A DNA stretch of 64,000 nt from positions 61,142 to 125,141 of the IMG/VR virus record IMGVR_UViG_3300029955_000004; one strand, written 5' to 3'. The notes below the pieces were generated by a model. It did no database searches, had not been told where the DNA came from, and worked only from the letters and a program-made list of their open reading frames with translations. The number at the start of each line of letters is the position of its first letter. Position 1 is the first letter of the stretch. Position numbers and translations under genes: made by a program. Positions 52,623 through 61,007 of this stretch are shown in pieces. Origin of the DNA: a virus.

Positions 52623-53366
52623 ATGTCTTCTATACTTGGTAAGGATATTACTTATATTACTGTTACTAAAAATTATACAAATAATTATGTTATTTGTGAA
52701 AATGGTAATACCATCATTGATGTTGATACAGAATTTTTATCATGGTGTGATAACAAAGTATTAGAAGAATTTATTATCCGGAGAACTGAAATTTTTAATC
52801 GAAAAGATATTTTTACTAAATATGGATATATACTACCCGATATAAATAACATTGCTTGTTATAAAGTTGAGATGGTAGTAGAATCAACTTCATTAAAATA
52901 TTTTATTAAAACTGGCGAGATTGATAAAATGCGAGTGATACGTTTTGATATTAAAAATATGCCTAATGTAATTGATATTTCTGATATTAATAAATTTATT
53001 TTACAAAAATATAAAATTACTACCGATGATGTCGAGAATATTTATTGTATATATAATACGAAAACTTATCCGTATAAAACTATGATGGTTAAAAAAGAAA
53101 TAGCAGATGAAATAAATAAACTTAAAAAGTTTAAAAGATTTGAATGTGGAATAGTAGCACATCCTTATAGTAGAGAAGAGGTCATTCCTTTGTTTATTAA
53201 TGAAGATTATAAAAATAATGAAGAGTATATTTCATTATCTAAATATATTGAAGATTTTAAGAAAACTAATAAGAAATACAGATTTTATACATGGGTATAT
53301 TCTTGGTGTGTTTCTTGTTCTAAGTTTTTAAAACTGTTAAACCCTAAGAATCTTTTTAGAAAATAG
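52623..53366 (+). CDS. Unknown protein paired with BCS1-like ATPase
   Basis: A 247-residue protein behind AGGAGTATCGC. Mixed alpha/beta; the last ~35 residues (FYTWVYSWCVSCSKFLKLL) are aromatic and hydrophobic with basic ends, suggesting membrane attachment. The next gene, a membrane-anchored AAA ATPase, begins six bases later, so the two are one operon under the early promoter at 52570 and probably interact. No family recognised. Confidence 0.68.
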   Translation: MSSILGKDITYITVTKNYTNNYVICENGNTIIDVDTEFLSWCDNKVLEEFIIRRTEIFNRKDIFTKYGYILPDINNIACYKVEMVVESTSLKYFIKTGEIDKMRVIRFDIKNMPNVIDISDINKFILQKYKITTDDVENIYCIYNTKTYPYKTMMVKKEIADEINKLKKFKRFECGIVAHPYSREEVIPLFINEDYKNNEEYISLSKYIEDFKKTNKKYRFYTWVYSWCVSCSKFLKLLNPKNLFRK

Positions 53367-53372
53367 ATTATT

Positions 53373-54551
53373 ATGCTTGAATTAATAGTAGATTACTTAA
53401 AATCAAATATAGTTGCTAGTGGTCTTATTGTAGGTTCAGTGTCCGGTTTTCTACTATATATAATAAAAGGTATTCCAAAAGCTACATTTGATACTTTTTT
53501 AAAATATTTTTCTGTATCATTGACTGTAAGAAATGATGATCCTATATTTAGTGATATAGCAAATTATGTAACAAAACTAAGAAATAATGTAAAACATTTT
53601 CATTATTCTAATGATAAATATGAATTTAATGAAATAATTTATTCTGTAGATAGTAATAGAATTGTTACTATAAATAGAATTACTGAAAATAATCAAATAA
53701 GTTGGGGTAGTGGTAAGAATAAGGTAGAGACGATTATCATAAAGTGGTATCTCACAAGAAATACAAAGCTAATAACAAAGTTTGTAGAACAGTTAAAATT
53801 ATCTAATGAAGATAGTAAAATGATAGATGTTTATAGTAGAAGTAATGATTATTTCGAAATCATTAAAAAGAATAAGAGAAGTATAAATTCTATTTATCTT
53901 AATGGTGATATATTAGATAATCTTTTGAGTGATATAAAATTATTTATATCTAGTGAACAAAAAGAATGGTATGTAAAGAGAGGTATTCCATATCACAGAG
54001 GATACTTGTTTTGGGGTCCTCCTGGAACTGGAAAATCATCTTCTATATTAGCTATCGCTTCTCATTTTAACTTACCTATATTTTATTGTAATTTTAGTAA
54101 CATACGTAGTGTTTCTGCATATAACAATAAAATGAAAATTGTAGTTTTAGAAGATGTTGATACTTTGAATATTGGCAATAAGCGCGATAGTACAGACGAT
54201 GTTGACAAACGCATATGCGATGATAAATCCAATGTTCCTCCTGAGCATAAAGATAACAATAATGTTACACTTGTCTCTTTTCTGTCTTTAAGTGATGTGT
54301 TAAATGTTTTAGATGGTATCATTGCTCCAGAAAATTGTATTGTGATTATGACATCTAATCATCCTGAAGTTCTTGATAGTGCACTTATTAGACCTGGTCG
54401 TTGTGATGAAGCTATTAAGTTTGATTTATTAGATCAAAATACCGCAGATAGAATGAAGAAAGATTTTGATATGGATGACCTTGATGTGATAACTCCTATT
54501 TCGGCAGCTGCTTTACAAAATGAACTTCTTAAAGCAAGAAAAGTTCTATAA
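53373..54551 (+). CDS. Membrane-anchored BCS1-like AAA ATPase
   Basis: A 392-residue protein. Residues ~14-33 (VASGLIVGSVSGFLLYIIKG) are one membrane segment. A BCS1-type middle region follows (KEWYVKRGIPYHRGYLFWG, near 195-213), then the AAA module: Walker A GPPGTGKSS at about 215, Walker B IVVLEDVDTL near 257, sensor TSNHPEVLDSALIRPGRCDE near 327-346 with the arginine fingers. The order TM - BCS1 middle - AAA matches mitochondrial Bcs1, which moves folded proteins across membranes. In a phage its role is unknown; the paired gene upstream is the obvious partner. Confidence 0.82.
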   Translation: MLELIVDYLKSNIVASGLIVGSVSGFLLYIIKGIPKATFDTFLKYFSVSLTVRNDDPIFSDIANYVTKLRNNVKHFHYSNDKYEFNEIIYSVDSNRIVTINRITENNQISWGSGKNKVETIIIKWYLTRNTKLITKFVEQLKLSNEDSKMIDVYSRSNDYFEIIKKNKRSINSIYLNGDILDNLLSDIKLFISSEQKEWYVKRGIPYHRGYLFWGPPGTGKSSSILAIASHFNLPIFYCNFSNIRSVSAYNNKMKIVVLEDVDTLNIGNKRDSTDDVDKRICDDKSNVPPEHKDNNNVTLVSFLSLSDVLNVLDGIIAPENCIVIMTSNHPEVLDSALIRPGRCDEAIKFDLLDQNTADRMKKDFDMDDLDVITPISAAALQNELLKARKVL

Positions 54552-54659
54552 TAAATGGCATGCAGAGGAGAATAACTCATGATACCTACAAAATTTTATA
54601 AAAAATATTACGATTAATAATATAGAAATATAGAAGGACATGATAAACAAGCAGTTAAA

Positions 54660-54896
54660 ATGACATTATACTGTTTTACTTGTACTAAAATTCTTTATTC
54701 TTATTCTGTTCAGTGTGCACTTGTTAGAAACAAAATGTATAATACAGAAGATTTACATTGGGTAGATTCTATTATTGGTATATCTAAATGCCTTAGTATA
54801 AAAAGAATAGCTAGGTTTAATGAAAAATATAGAGTAAGTAGATTTCTAAGAAAGTATGTTAATAATAGACTCAGGATGATACAACGACACGAATAA
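54660..54896 (+). CDS. Small basic protein
   Basis: A 78-residue, Arg/Lys/Cys-rich protein. Its ATG overlaps the stop of a seven-codon frame (54640-54663), a possible coupling leader; a 12-codon frame with a good GGAG site also lies at 54580-54618. N-terminal FTCTK and QCA could bind metal, but spacing is not convincing. Function unknown. Confidence 0.5.
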   Translation: MTLYCFTCTKILYSYSVQCALVRNKMYNTEDLHWVDSIIGISKCLSIKRIARFNEKYRVSRFLRKYVNNRLRMIQRHE

Positions 54897-54918
54897 TCAC
54901 TTTCCCAAAAGGACTACC

Positions 54919-56724
54919 ATGTCAACGAAAGATGAAAAGTTACATGTACTAACGTGCTGTTTTAACCCAGAGAATTATAAAGTTCGATATAAGTTGGATC
55001 ATGACTTTACTGAATATCTTAAAGATTTCCCTAATGTTATTCATTATAAAATCGAACTGGCATTTGGCGATCAGGAGTTTGTAACAACATCTATTGATAA
55101 TCCTAACCATATGCAATTACGTACAAATACTATTCTCTGGTATAAAGAAAACTTGTTAGAAATTCTACGTAAATCAAAATTACCTAAGGATTGTAAGTTT
55201 GCATGGATGGATGCTGATATTACTTTTAGTAATGTCAATATCATTAATGATACATTATCAGCACTTAATGAAAATAGCATTGTTCATATGTTTGATAAGA
55301 AGATTAATCTCGGTCCTGATGAAGAAGAACTTAATAGTAGTACTGGTAGTATTGCTAAGTATATTAACACTAGTAATTTCGGCGGCGCGTCTGGCTTAGC
55401 ATGGGCAGCAAATAATGAATTTATTAATGCAATTGGTGGACTTATCGATTGGTGTATTATTGGTTCTGCCGACTGGTGTATGTCAGCAGCTATGCTAGAT
55501 TGTTTATCTGAATTGGAGTATGATAAATATAATGAATACACCAAACCACTACTTGATGCATGGCATGCTAAATTACAGGAAAATGATATTGGTGTAGGAT
55601 ATGTGCATGGTATATGTTATCATCATTTTCATGGTCATAAGAAGGACCGTGGGTATGATTGGCGACATAATATTCTTATGAAACATGAGTTTGACCCTAG
55701 TAATGATTTACTTTATTTAGATAATGGACTATTGGATATTAGTGTAAAGAAAATGGAATTACGTAATGAATTGCGCGAATACTTCCATAGTCGCCAAGAA
55801 GATAACGATGTCGAAAATATACTACATGTAGTAACTACGGTATTCAATCCATCTGGTTATAATAGTCGATATTTTCTATATAATCAGTTTAAACGATATA
55901 TGGCTAAATTTAAGAATGTTGTTCTTTATACAGTTGAATTAACTATTGGTGATCAGCATCATGTTGTAACAGATAACTATAATCCGCGTCATTTACAACT
56001 ACATACTAACAATGTGTTATGGTATAAAGAAAATCTTATTAATGAAGGTATTAAGAAACTAATTCCTGCTTCAGCTAAAAATATCGCATACTTTGATGCA
56101 GATATGGCGTATTATGATGATAATTGGCCTATGTACATTGTTGATAAACTGAAAGAGTGTGATGTTGTACAATGCTGGTCGTCTTTGGATTTCTTAGATG
56201 AAAATTATAATGTATATAAAACACGTAATAGTTTTATGTCAGATTATATGTCTGGTCTGCGTCCATCTTTGGATAATCCATTGGGTCCTCCTGGTCTAGC
56301 ATGGGCAATGACACGCGAAGCTTATGACAAGATTGGGAGAATTTATGATAAAAATATTGTTGGTGCTAATGATAGGGATTTCTGCCATATTCTTGTTAAT
56401 GAACATTACCGAATGCCAGAAACATTGAATGGATATGATGAACTTATGAGATATAACAATATTGTACGTGCTGCTAATCTATCATACGGATATGTCGACT
56501 TGGTCGCAATGCATTATTTTCACGGACATACAAAAGACCGTGGATATGGTGTACGAGATTCCATCTTAAATGACATTGATATATCACAAGATCTTAGTTA
56601 TGATGAGAATGGGCTTCTTCAGATAGTTAACAATAAAGACCATATCTACTTAAAACTAAAGAAATACTTCGATTCTCGTAATGAAGATGTAGGACATGTG
56701 GTAAAAGACGCTGCTGCTGAATAA
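54919..56724 (+). CDS. Tandem-duplicated glycosyltransferase-like protein
   Basis: A 601-residue protein built of two homologous halves (about residues 7-290 and 305-590). Each half has the same order: LHVxT..FNP, an IELAFGDQ/VELTIGDQ stretch, HMQLRTN/HLQLHTN then xLWYKENL, a DAD motif (WMDADITF near 98; YFDADMAYY near 392), GxSGLAWA/GPPGLAWA, then HxFHGHxKDRGYxxR. The DxD motif and GLAWA acceptor region fit GT-A fold glycosyltransferases. Both halves keep the DAD, so both may be active. Target unknown: phage DNA, virion protein or host envelope. Confidence 0.72.
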   Translation: MSTKDEKLHVLTCCFNPENYKVRYKLDHDFTEYLKDFPNVIHYKIELAFGDQEFVTTSIDNPNHMQLRTNTILWYKENLLEILRKSKLPKDCKFAWMDADITFSNVNIINDTLSALNENSIVHMFDKKINLGPDEEELNSSTGSIAKYINTSNFGGASGLAWAANNEFINAIGGLIDWCIIGSADWCMSAAMLDCLSELEYDKYNEYTKPLLDAWHAKLQENDIGVGYVHGICYHHFHGHKKDRGYDWRHNILMKHEFDPSNDLLYLDNGLLDISVKKMELRNELREYFHSRQEDNDVENILHVVTTVFNPSGYNSRYFLYNQFKRYMAKFKNVVLYTVELTIGDQHHVVTDNYNPRHLQLHTNNVLWYKENLINEGIKKLIPASAKNIAYFDADMAYYDDNWPMYIVDKLKECDVVQCWSSLDFLDENYNVYKTRNSFMSDYMSGLRPSLDNPLGPPGLAWAMTREAYDKIGRIYDKNIVGANDRDFCHILVNEHYRMPETLNGYDELMRYNNIVRAANLSYGYVDLVAMHYFHGHTKDRGYGVRDSILNDIDISQDLSYDENGLLQIVNNKDHIYLKLKKYFDSRNEDVGHVVKDAAAE

Positions 56725-56760
56725 ACTCATAGAGAATCAGAAGTTATCGCACGAAGTGTA

Positions 56761-56788
56761 AGAGACTGGTGCGTGCGCACCAGTCTCT
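56761..56788 (+). terminator. Hairpin terminator
   Basis: 13-bp stem (56761-56773 with 56776-56788), loop TG, then TTATTACATTTTATTT. Confidence 0.85.
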
Positions 56789-56868
56789 TATTACATTTTA
56801 TTTAAACATAAGATCATATAAATATGAATAATAGACTCTATTATAAAATTATTCTAAGATAGAAGTGT

Positions 56869-56995
56869 TCGATTGCACGTGCCTGGAAAACACGCGTCTC
56901 AGCAGTGATGTGGCAATTGGCCTACAACAAGCACATCATCTAACGTACCAGGCAATCGAGTAGGTGCTCACCATAATGTTGAGATTTTGAGCACT
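56869..56995 (+). ncRNA. Structured leader RNA upstream of the aminopeptidase
   Basis: About 130 bases of balanced composition in an AT-rich genome, with three helices: an outer stem TCGATTGC (56869-56876) with GCAATCGA (56952-56959), overlapped by an alternative TGCCTGG (56880-56886) with CCAGGCA (56948-56954); an inner 7-bp stem TGATGTG (56906-56912) with CACATCA (56932-56938) around a 19-base loop; and a third stem GTGCTCA (56964-56970) with TGAGCAC (56988-56994) just before the ribosome-binding site. The two competing pairings suggest a switch. It is not a tRNA. Confidence 0.6.
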
Positions 56996-57031
56996 CAACT
57001 TTTTGAAGAATTAAACCAGAAGGATCAAAAA

Positions 57032-58159
57032 ATGCAGATCAAAGAAGCAATACATAATCTATTTTTCAATGTGTTGAAATTAAAAGAGAATGATACTTTA
57101 TGGTTAGAATTTGATAATCCTTCTGTTGGTAGTCTTATGGTTAATACTATTAAAAATTTTAAACAGAACACAAATTTTAAAGTAAATTATGTTGATGTAC
57201 AAGCTGATATTCTTAGATTATCTATATCTAAAAGTAATATTGAAGAAAGAGAATTTGTCGATGAGATGATGCGTAAGATGAAATTGTGTAATAAATATAT
57301 AAGATTTGTTGACGATGGTGCTATTAGTCATTTTTGTTCTTTATATGAACAGTTCGGTATTAAAGAACTTGTTGGTAAAAGAAGAATGTTAATGTCTGAA
57401 GTTACTCGATATAGAGTTAATAATCTCAAGTGGGTAGTCTCTGTAATTCCCTCTATACCATTAGCAAATTTTTATAAATGTGATTTTGATGAATTTTCAA
57501 AGATGATTATTGATGGTATTAATTTGAATTATGCAGAACTTGAAAAGTATGCAACTCCACTTATAGATATCTTAAATCAAAAAGGTAAAACTGTTCGTAT
57601 ATATAGCGATGCTCGATTTACTGATCTTACATTCAAGCTATCTGGAGCTGGCACTGAACTTTGTGCTGGTAAGATCAATATCCCAGACGGTGAAGTATTT
57701 ACATCTCCTGAATTAAATAGTGTCAATGGTACAATTATGTTTGGCCCTAGTTACTATAATGGAGAATTCTTTAAATATATTTATTGTGAATTTAAAGATG
57801 GTGTTTGTTATAAATCTCTTGCAGAAAGTGAAGAGCGTACAAATGCTTTAAATAAGATTCTAGATGTTGATCCTGGAGCAAGAAAAGTTGGTGAATTTGC
57901 ACTTGGGTTAAATACTAAAATCACTAAGTCGACAGGATTTGTTTTGACTGATGAAAAAGTATTTGGATCTATACATCTTGCTTTAGGTAAAGCTTATGAA
58001 ACTATGTCGGATAATGGGAATAGATTGGCCAATCATTGGGACCTTGTTCACAATCAACAATTAAGATATGGTGGCGGTGCCCTTTATATCGATGGTGTTC
58101 TTATAAGAAAAGATGGATTATTTGTTCCAGAAGAACTTACACCTCTAAATACTTTATAA
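57032..58159 (+). CDS. M29-family metallo-aminopeptidase
   Basis: A 375-residue protein; ATG 57032 fits the AGAAGGATC site, whereas the frame reaches up to a TTG at 56987 inside the leader hairpin. It carries the M29 (AmpS/aminopeptidase T) metal ligands in order: GEVFTSPE (Glu221), GARKVGEFALG (Glu288), GSIHLALG (His315) and NHWDLV (His335, Asp337), with the SGAGTELCAG and NGTIMFGP segments between. Full family length (~370-410). It should remove N-terminal residues from peptides using two metal ions. Such an enzyme is unexpected in a phage. The macrodomain gene follows after three bases. Confidence 0.85.
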   Translation: MQIKEAIHNLFFNVLKLKENDTLWLEFDNPSVGSLMVNTIKNFKQNTNFKVNYVDVQADILRLSISKSNIEEREFVDEMMRKMKLCNKYIRFVDDGAISHFCSLYEQFGIKELVGKRRMLMSEVTRYRVNNLKWVVSVIPSIPLANFYKCDFDEFSKMIIDGINLNYAELEKYATPLIDILNQKGKTVRIYSDARFTDLTFKLSGAGTELCAGKINIPDGEVFTSPELNSVNGTIMFGPSYYNGEFFKYIYCEFKDGVCYKSLAESEERTNALNKILDVDPGARKVGEFALGLNTKITKSTGFVLTDEKVFGSIHLALGKAYETMSDNGNRLANHWDLVHNQQLRYGGGALYIDGVLIRKDGLFVPEELTPLNTL

Positions 58160-58162
58160 TGA

Positions 58163-59086
58163 ATGGCTATTGTAGAGGTACCAACTAAAGATTTAATGGA
58201 ACTTAGATTACATACACAAGTTATGATACATCCTGGCAATGCACTTGGTATTAAGAGTGGCGGAATAGCAGATGCTTTTGAAAAAGAATATCCTAATTCT
58301 TTTGATATGTATAAAACAGGTGGATTTGTAGAAGGTACTTTTAGAGTAGGAACCGTTCTTGAAACTATAGAGAAAAATCATGTTATTCTTCATCTCATTA
58401 CGAAAAATCATTATGGCGATGTTATGTCATATGACGATCTTAGAGTGTGTCTTAATAACTTAAAAGACTATTTGTTAGATAATTCATTTATAGATAGATC
58501 AAAATATGTTTGTTGTATTCCTATTCTCGGGTGTTATAATAATCAATTAGATACAGATACTGTTGTTAAAATGTATTATGATATTTTAGATGATATACCA
58601 AATATAATTCAATTATGTAGACAACCAGAAAGTTATAATAGATTTCCTCAATATCTTGGTCTTTGTGGTCATATACGATTTAATAATAAGAAACTATTAA
58701 AAGTTGAATTATCTACTTTTATAAATAATGTATTTCCTACAGCACTTAAAGCCATAGTGATAACAGATACGAATAATGATTTTAATAGAACAGTCGAAGA
58801 CGTTGTTGATGAACTTAATATAAAACTTATTAAAGTACCAACAGATTTTAAACAATTTAAAAAGAATGGTTTTTATATTAGAAATTCTATTATGTTTAAT
58901 ATTTGTACAGCATTCTTATCTATTAATAAAAACAAATTCTATTCGTCTTTATCTTACTTTTTAGAAGAGAAGGTTGTTAAGTATAATAGAAACTGTGATG
59001 ATCTCAGAGTTATTAAAAAATATAATGAACCAGATCTTTTTGTTCCAGATAGAAAAGTCTTTATTAATTCAAACATATATTACTAA
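58163..59086 (+). CDS. Macrodomain protein (DarG/ALC1-like N-terminal domain)
   Basis: A 307-residue protein. Residues ~18-140 follow the macrodomain pattern of DarG-type ADP-ribosyl hydrolases: MIHPGNALGIKSGGIADAF (20-38; ADP-ribose loop), TKNHYGD around 80-86 (cf. TKxHWR), and IPILGCYNNQLDTD at 119-131 (cf. IPxLGCGLGGLDW). The second loop glycines are replaced, so binding mode may differ. Residues ~175-300 form a second domain I do not recognise. Starts four bases after the M29 stop, so the two are co-translated. ADP-ribose removal or binding, perhaps against a host defence, is inferred. Confidence 0.7.
   Translation: MAIVEVPTKDLMELRLHTQVMIHPGNALGIKSGGIADAFEKEYPNSFDMYKTGGFVEGTFRVGTVLETIEKNHVILHLITKNHYGDVMSYDDLRVCLNNLKDYLLDNSFIDRSKYVCCIPILGCYNNQLDTDTVVKMYYDILDDIPNIIQLCRQPESYNRFPQYLGLCGHIRFNNKKLLKVELSTFINNVFPTALKAIVITDTNNDFNRTVEDVVDELNIKLIKVPTDFKQFKKNGFYIRNSIMFNICTAFLSINKNKFYSSLSYFLEEKVVKYNRNCDDLRVIKKYNEPDLFVPDRKVFINSNIYY
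59076..59083 (+). promoter_or_regulatory. Possible early-type promoter in the 3' end of the macrodomain gene
   Basis: TATATTAC in the last codons (NIYY), 30 bases before ATG 59113. May be a coding coincidence, though the distance fits the other early promoters. Confidence 0.4.
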
Positions 59087-59112
59087 TCTGAACAAACAAA
59101 AGGAAAGATTGT

Positions 59113-60240
59113 ATGGATTTCGGAGAAGATTCTAATTTCGATTTTAAATTATCTTCGGATGTAGCAAAAGGTGTTGTTATAAATAACAATAATTCCATTG
59201 GTCAATCCCATACTTTTGAATTAACATCATCTAAAGACAGTAAAGAACTTATATTACGACCCATTAAAGATTTTACAACTCCTAAACGTATCTATGGTAG
59301 AGATCTTATTGTAAAGAGAGATCGTGTTTTAAATAAATATAAGTCTACAACGACGACTCTTGGTGTATTGGCGGTTGGTGAAAAAGGAAGTGGTAAGTCA
59401 CTTCTCCTCCAGATGATTAGTATTCTGGCGTGGGAAAGATACCAACTCAATACAGTTGTTATTGCAGACGATAGTTTAACGTATAATAAGGCTGGTGAAT
59501 TATTGCTTGATTATATTTCTAAGTTACCCCCATGTGTTATCATTATCGACGAATTTGAAAAGATATTTAACATTTATGATCAGAAACGACTTCTTACACT
59601 CATGTCTGGTTTGTATGCTACTCGAAAGATTTTCTTATTATCTGCTAATGATAAAAATCGTATTGATCAACATATGCTCAATAGGCCTGAAAGAATTCGA
59701 TATTATTATCAGTTTAGTGGTGTTGGTGAAGATTACATTCGTGAATTTTGCGAAGAACGACTTAATGATAATATCTCTGATAGAATTAATAAGAATGAAG
59801 AAATTAATGATATTGTTTCTATTGCAAAAACATTTAGTGCATTTAATCACGACATGTTGCAGGCGCTTGTTGAAGAGATTAATGAGTTTAAAGAACCTGC
59901 ATATACAGCAGTTAAGTATCTGAATATTAATCCTGAAAATGCTAATAAAATGAAATGGTCTATTGGTATATTCGATAAAGACAATAAACCATTCCAAGCT
60001 GTTAATCCTAATGTTCATACAAAACATCCTCTTGATATTGAAAATTTAATGGTTAGTTATTCTGATGGTAATAGTCCTTGGAATAGTATTGTTTTGACAT
60101 CTGCTGATTATGTTGATGCTCAGAATGAAAATACTATTTATGTATACAAACAAGGTGATGTGACTGTTAAGTTTATTAAAGTTGAAGATAAAATTGTTGA
60201 TTATTTAACCGGGACAATTCAAACAGGAGAAAAGAAATGA
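59113..60240 (+). CDS. AAA+ ATPase
   Basis: A 375-residue protein behind AAAGGAAAG. Walker A GEKGSGKS near residue 90, Walker B CVIIIDEFEK near 141, sensor FLLSANDK near 176 and MLNRPERIRY near 188, as in classic AAA+ proteins; the C-terminal ~110 residues are beta-rich and not typical of AAA. No membrane span. Unlike the BCS1-like protein, it lacks an N-terminal domain of note. It overlaps the next gene by four bases. Function unknown. Confidence 0.8.
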   Translation: MDFGEDSNFDFKLSSDVAKGVVINNNNSIGQSHTFELTSSKDSKELILRPIKDFTTPKRIYGRDLIVKRDRVLNKYKSTTTTLGVLAVGEKGSGKSLLLQMISILAWERYQLNTVVIADDSLTYNKAGELLLDYISKLPPCVIIIDEFEKIFNIYDQKRLLTLMSGLYATRKIFLLSANDKNRIDQHMLNRPERIRYYYQFSGVGEDYIREFCEERLNDNISDRINKNEEINDIVSIAKTFSAFNHDMLQALVEEINEFKEPAYTAVKYLNINPENANKMKWSIGIFDKDNKPFQAVNPNVHTKHPLDIENLMVSYSDGNSPWNSIVLTSADYVDAQNENTIYVYKQGDVTVKFIKVEDKIVDYLTGTIQTGEKK

Positions 60241-61007
60241 TAGCTTTAAAATCGACAGTTGGAAATGTTTATATATTAGAAAGTATTGGTATTATTAAAC
60301 AGCTTAGTACTTTTAAAAATGGTAATGAAATACGTATTCAGGTCGTATTAGATAATAAGCATATTCCTATTAATGATAATCCGTGTACTATTGATATTGA
60401 TTGTGAAGATAGTAATGAAGTGAGATCTACTCTTGATATATTATTTGCTCATGCTGATAATAGTAACGATATTACGGATATTATCTATAAGTGTTCAGGA
60501 GATTTACAAGTTACTACTAATAACGTGGTTACTGGCGGAACTGGCCTCACTGGATGTGATATCGGTAGTGGTAGTAGTACTACATTTATCGATATGGGTA
60601 ATTCTGGTATTAAAGAAAGCGATAGCGAAGGACCTACGTTTCTCAAAGGACTGGATAATTATCACTTTAATTTCTCTATCGTATTAGATGAAAATATTAT
60701 TAGTAGTATTACAACAACTCCTAATTTTAGACAAGAATTTATAAATGGCGATGATGATATTATTTGGAACATGTCTGCGGATAACGATAAAGTTAATATG
60801 AGTATTTCTGGGACAGAATTTGAAATACAACTCAGTTCTATCAATATAGGTGTACATAAACTCATTAGAACTATTAGAAATGAATTGATAAAGATGTTTA
60901 CTGAGTTTAATAATGCTGAAGTAATTATTTTATCAAATGATAGTGGAAATAATCGTATTATTGATCTTTCACCATATTCTACTAAAGCATGCTTAGTACT
61001 GAAGTAA
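60237..61007 (+). CDS. Unknown protein coupled to the AAA+ ATPase
   Basis: A 256-residue protein starting in an ATGA overlap with the ATPase stop. Beta-rich; a flexible Gly/Ser/Thr stretch at residues ~95-122 (TGGTGLTGCDIGSGSS) separates two halves. It probably works with the ATPase. The 3' end overlaps the acetyltransferase gene by 19 bases. Confidence 0.65.
   Translation: MIALKSTVGNVYILESIGIIKQLSTFKNGNEIRIQVVLDNKHIPINDNPCTIDIDCEDSNEVRSTLDILFAHADNSNDITDIIYKCSGDLQVTTNNVVTGGTGLTGCDIGSGSSTTFIDMGNSGIKESDSEGPTFLKGLDNYHFNFSIVLDENIISSITTTPNFRQEFINGDDDIIWNMSADNDKVNMSISGTEFEIQLSSINIGVHKLIRTIRNELIKMFTEFNNAEVIILSNDSGNNRIIDLSPYSTKACLVLK

Noticed and set aside
56869-56959. Possible tRNA or tRNA-like gene
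   Set aside because: Stems exist, but there is no T-loop consensus, no anticodon arm of correct geometry and no 7-5-5-5 layout; better described as a structured leader.
56987-57031. TTG start for the aminopeptidase at 56987
   Set aside because: It sits inside a leader hairpin without a free ribosome-binding site, whereas ATG 57032 has AAGGA at correct spacing and gives the normal family N-terminus.
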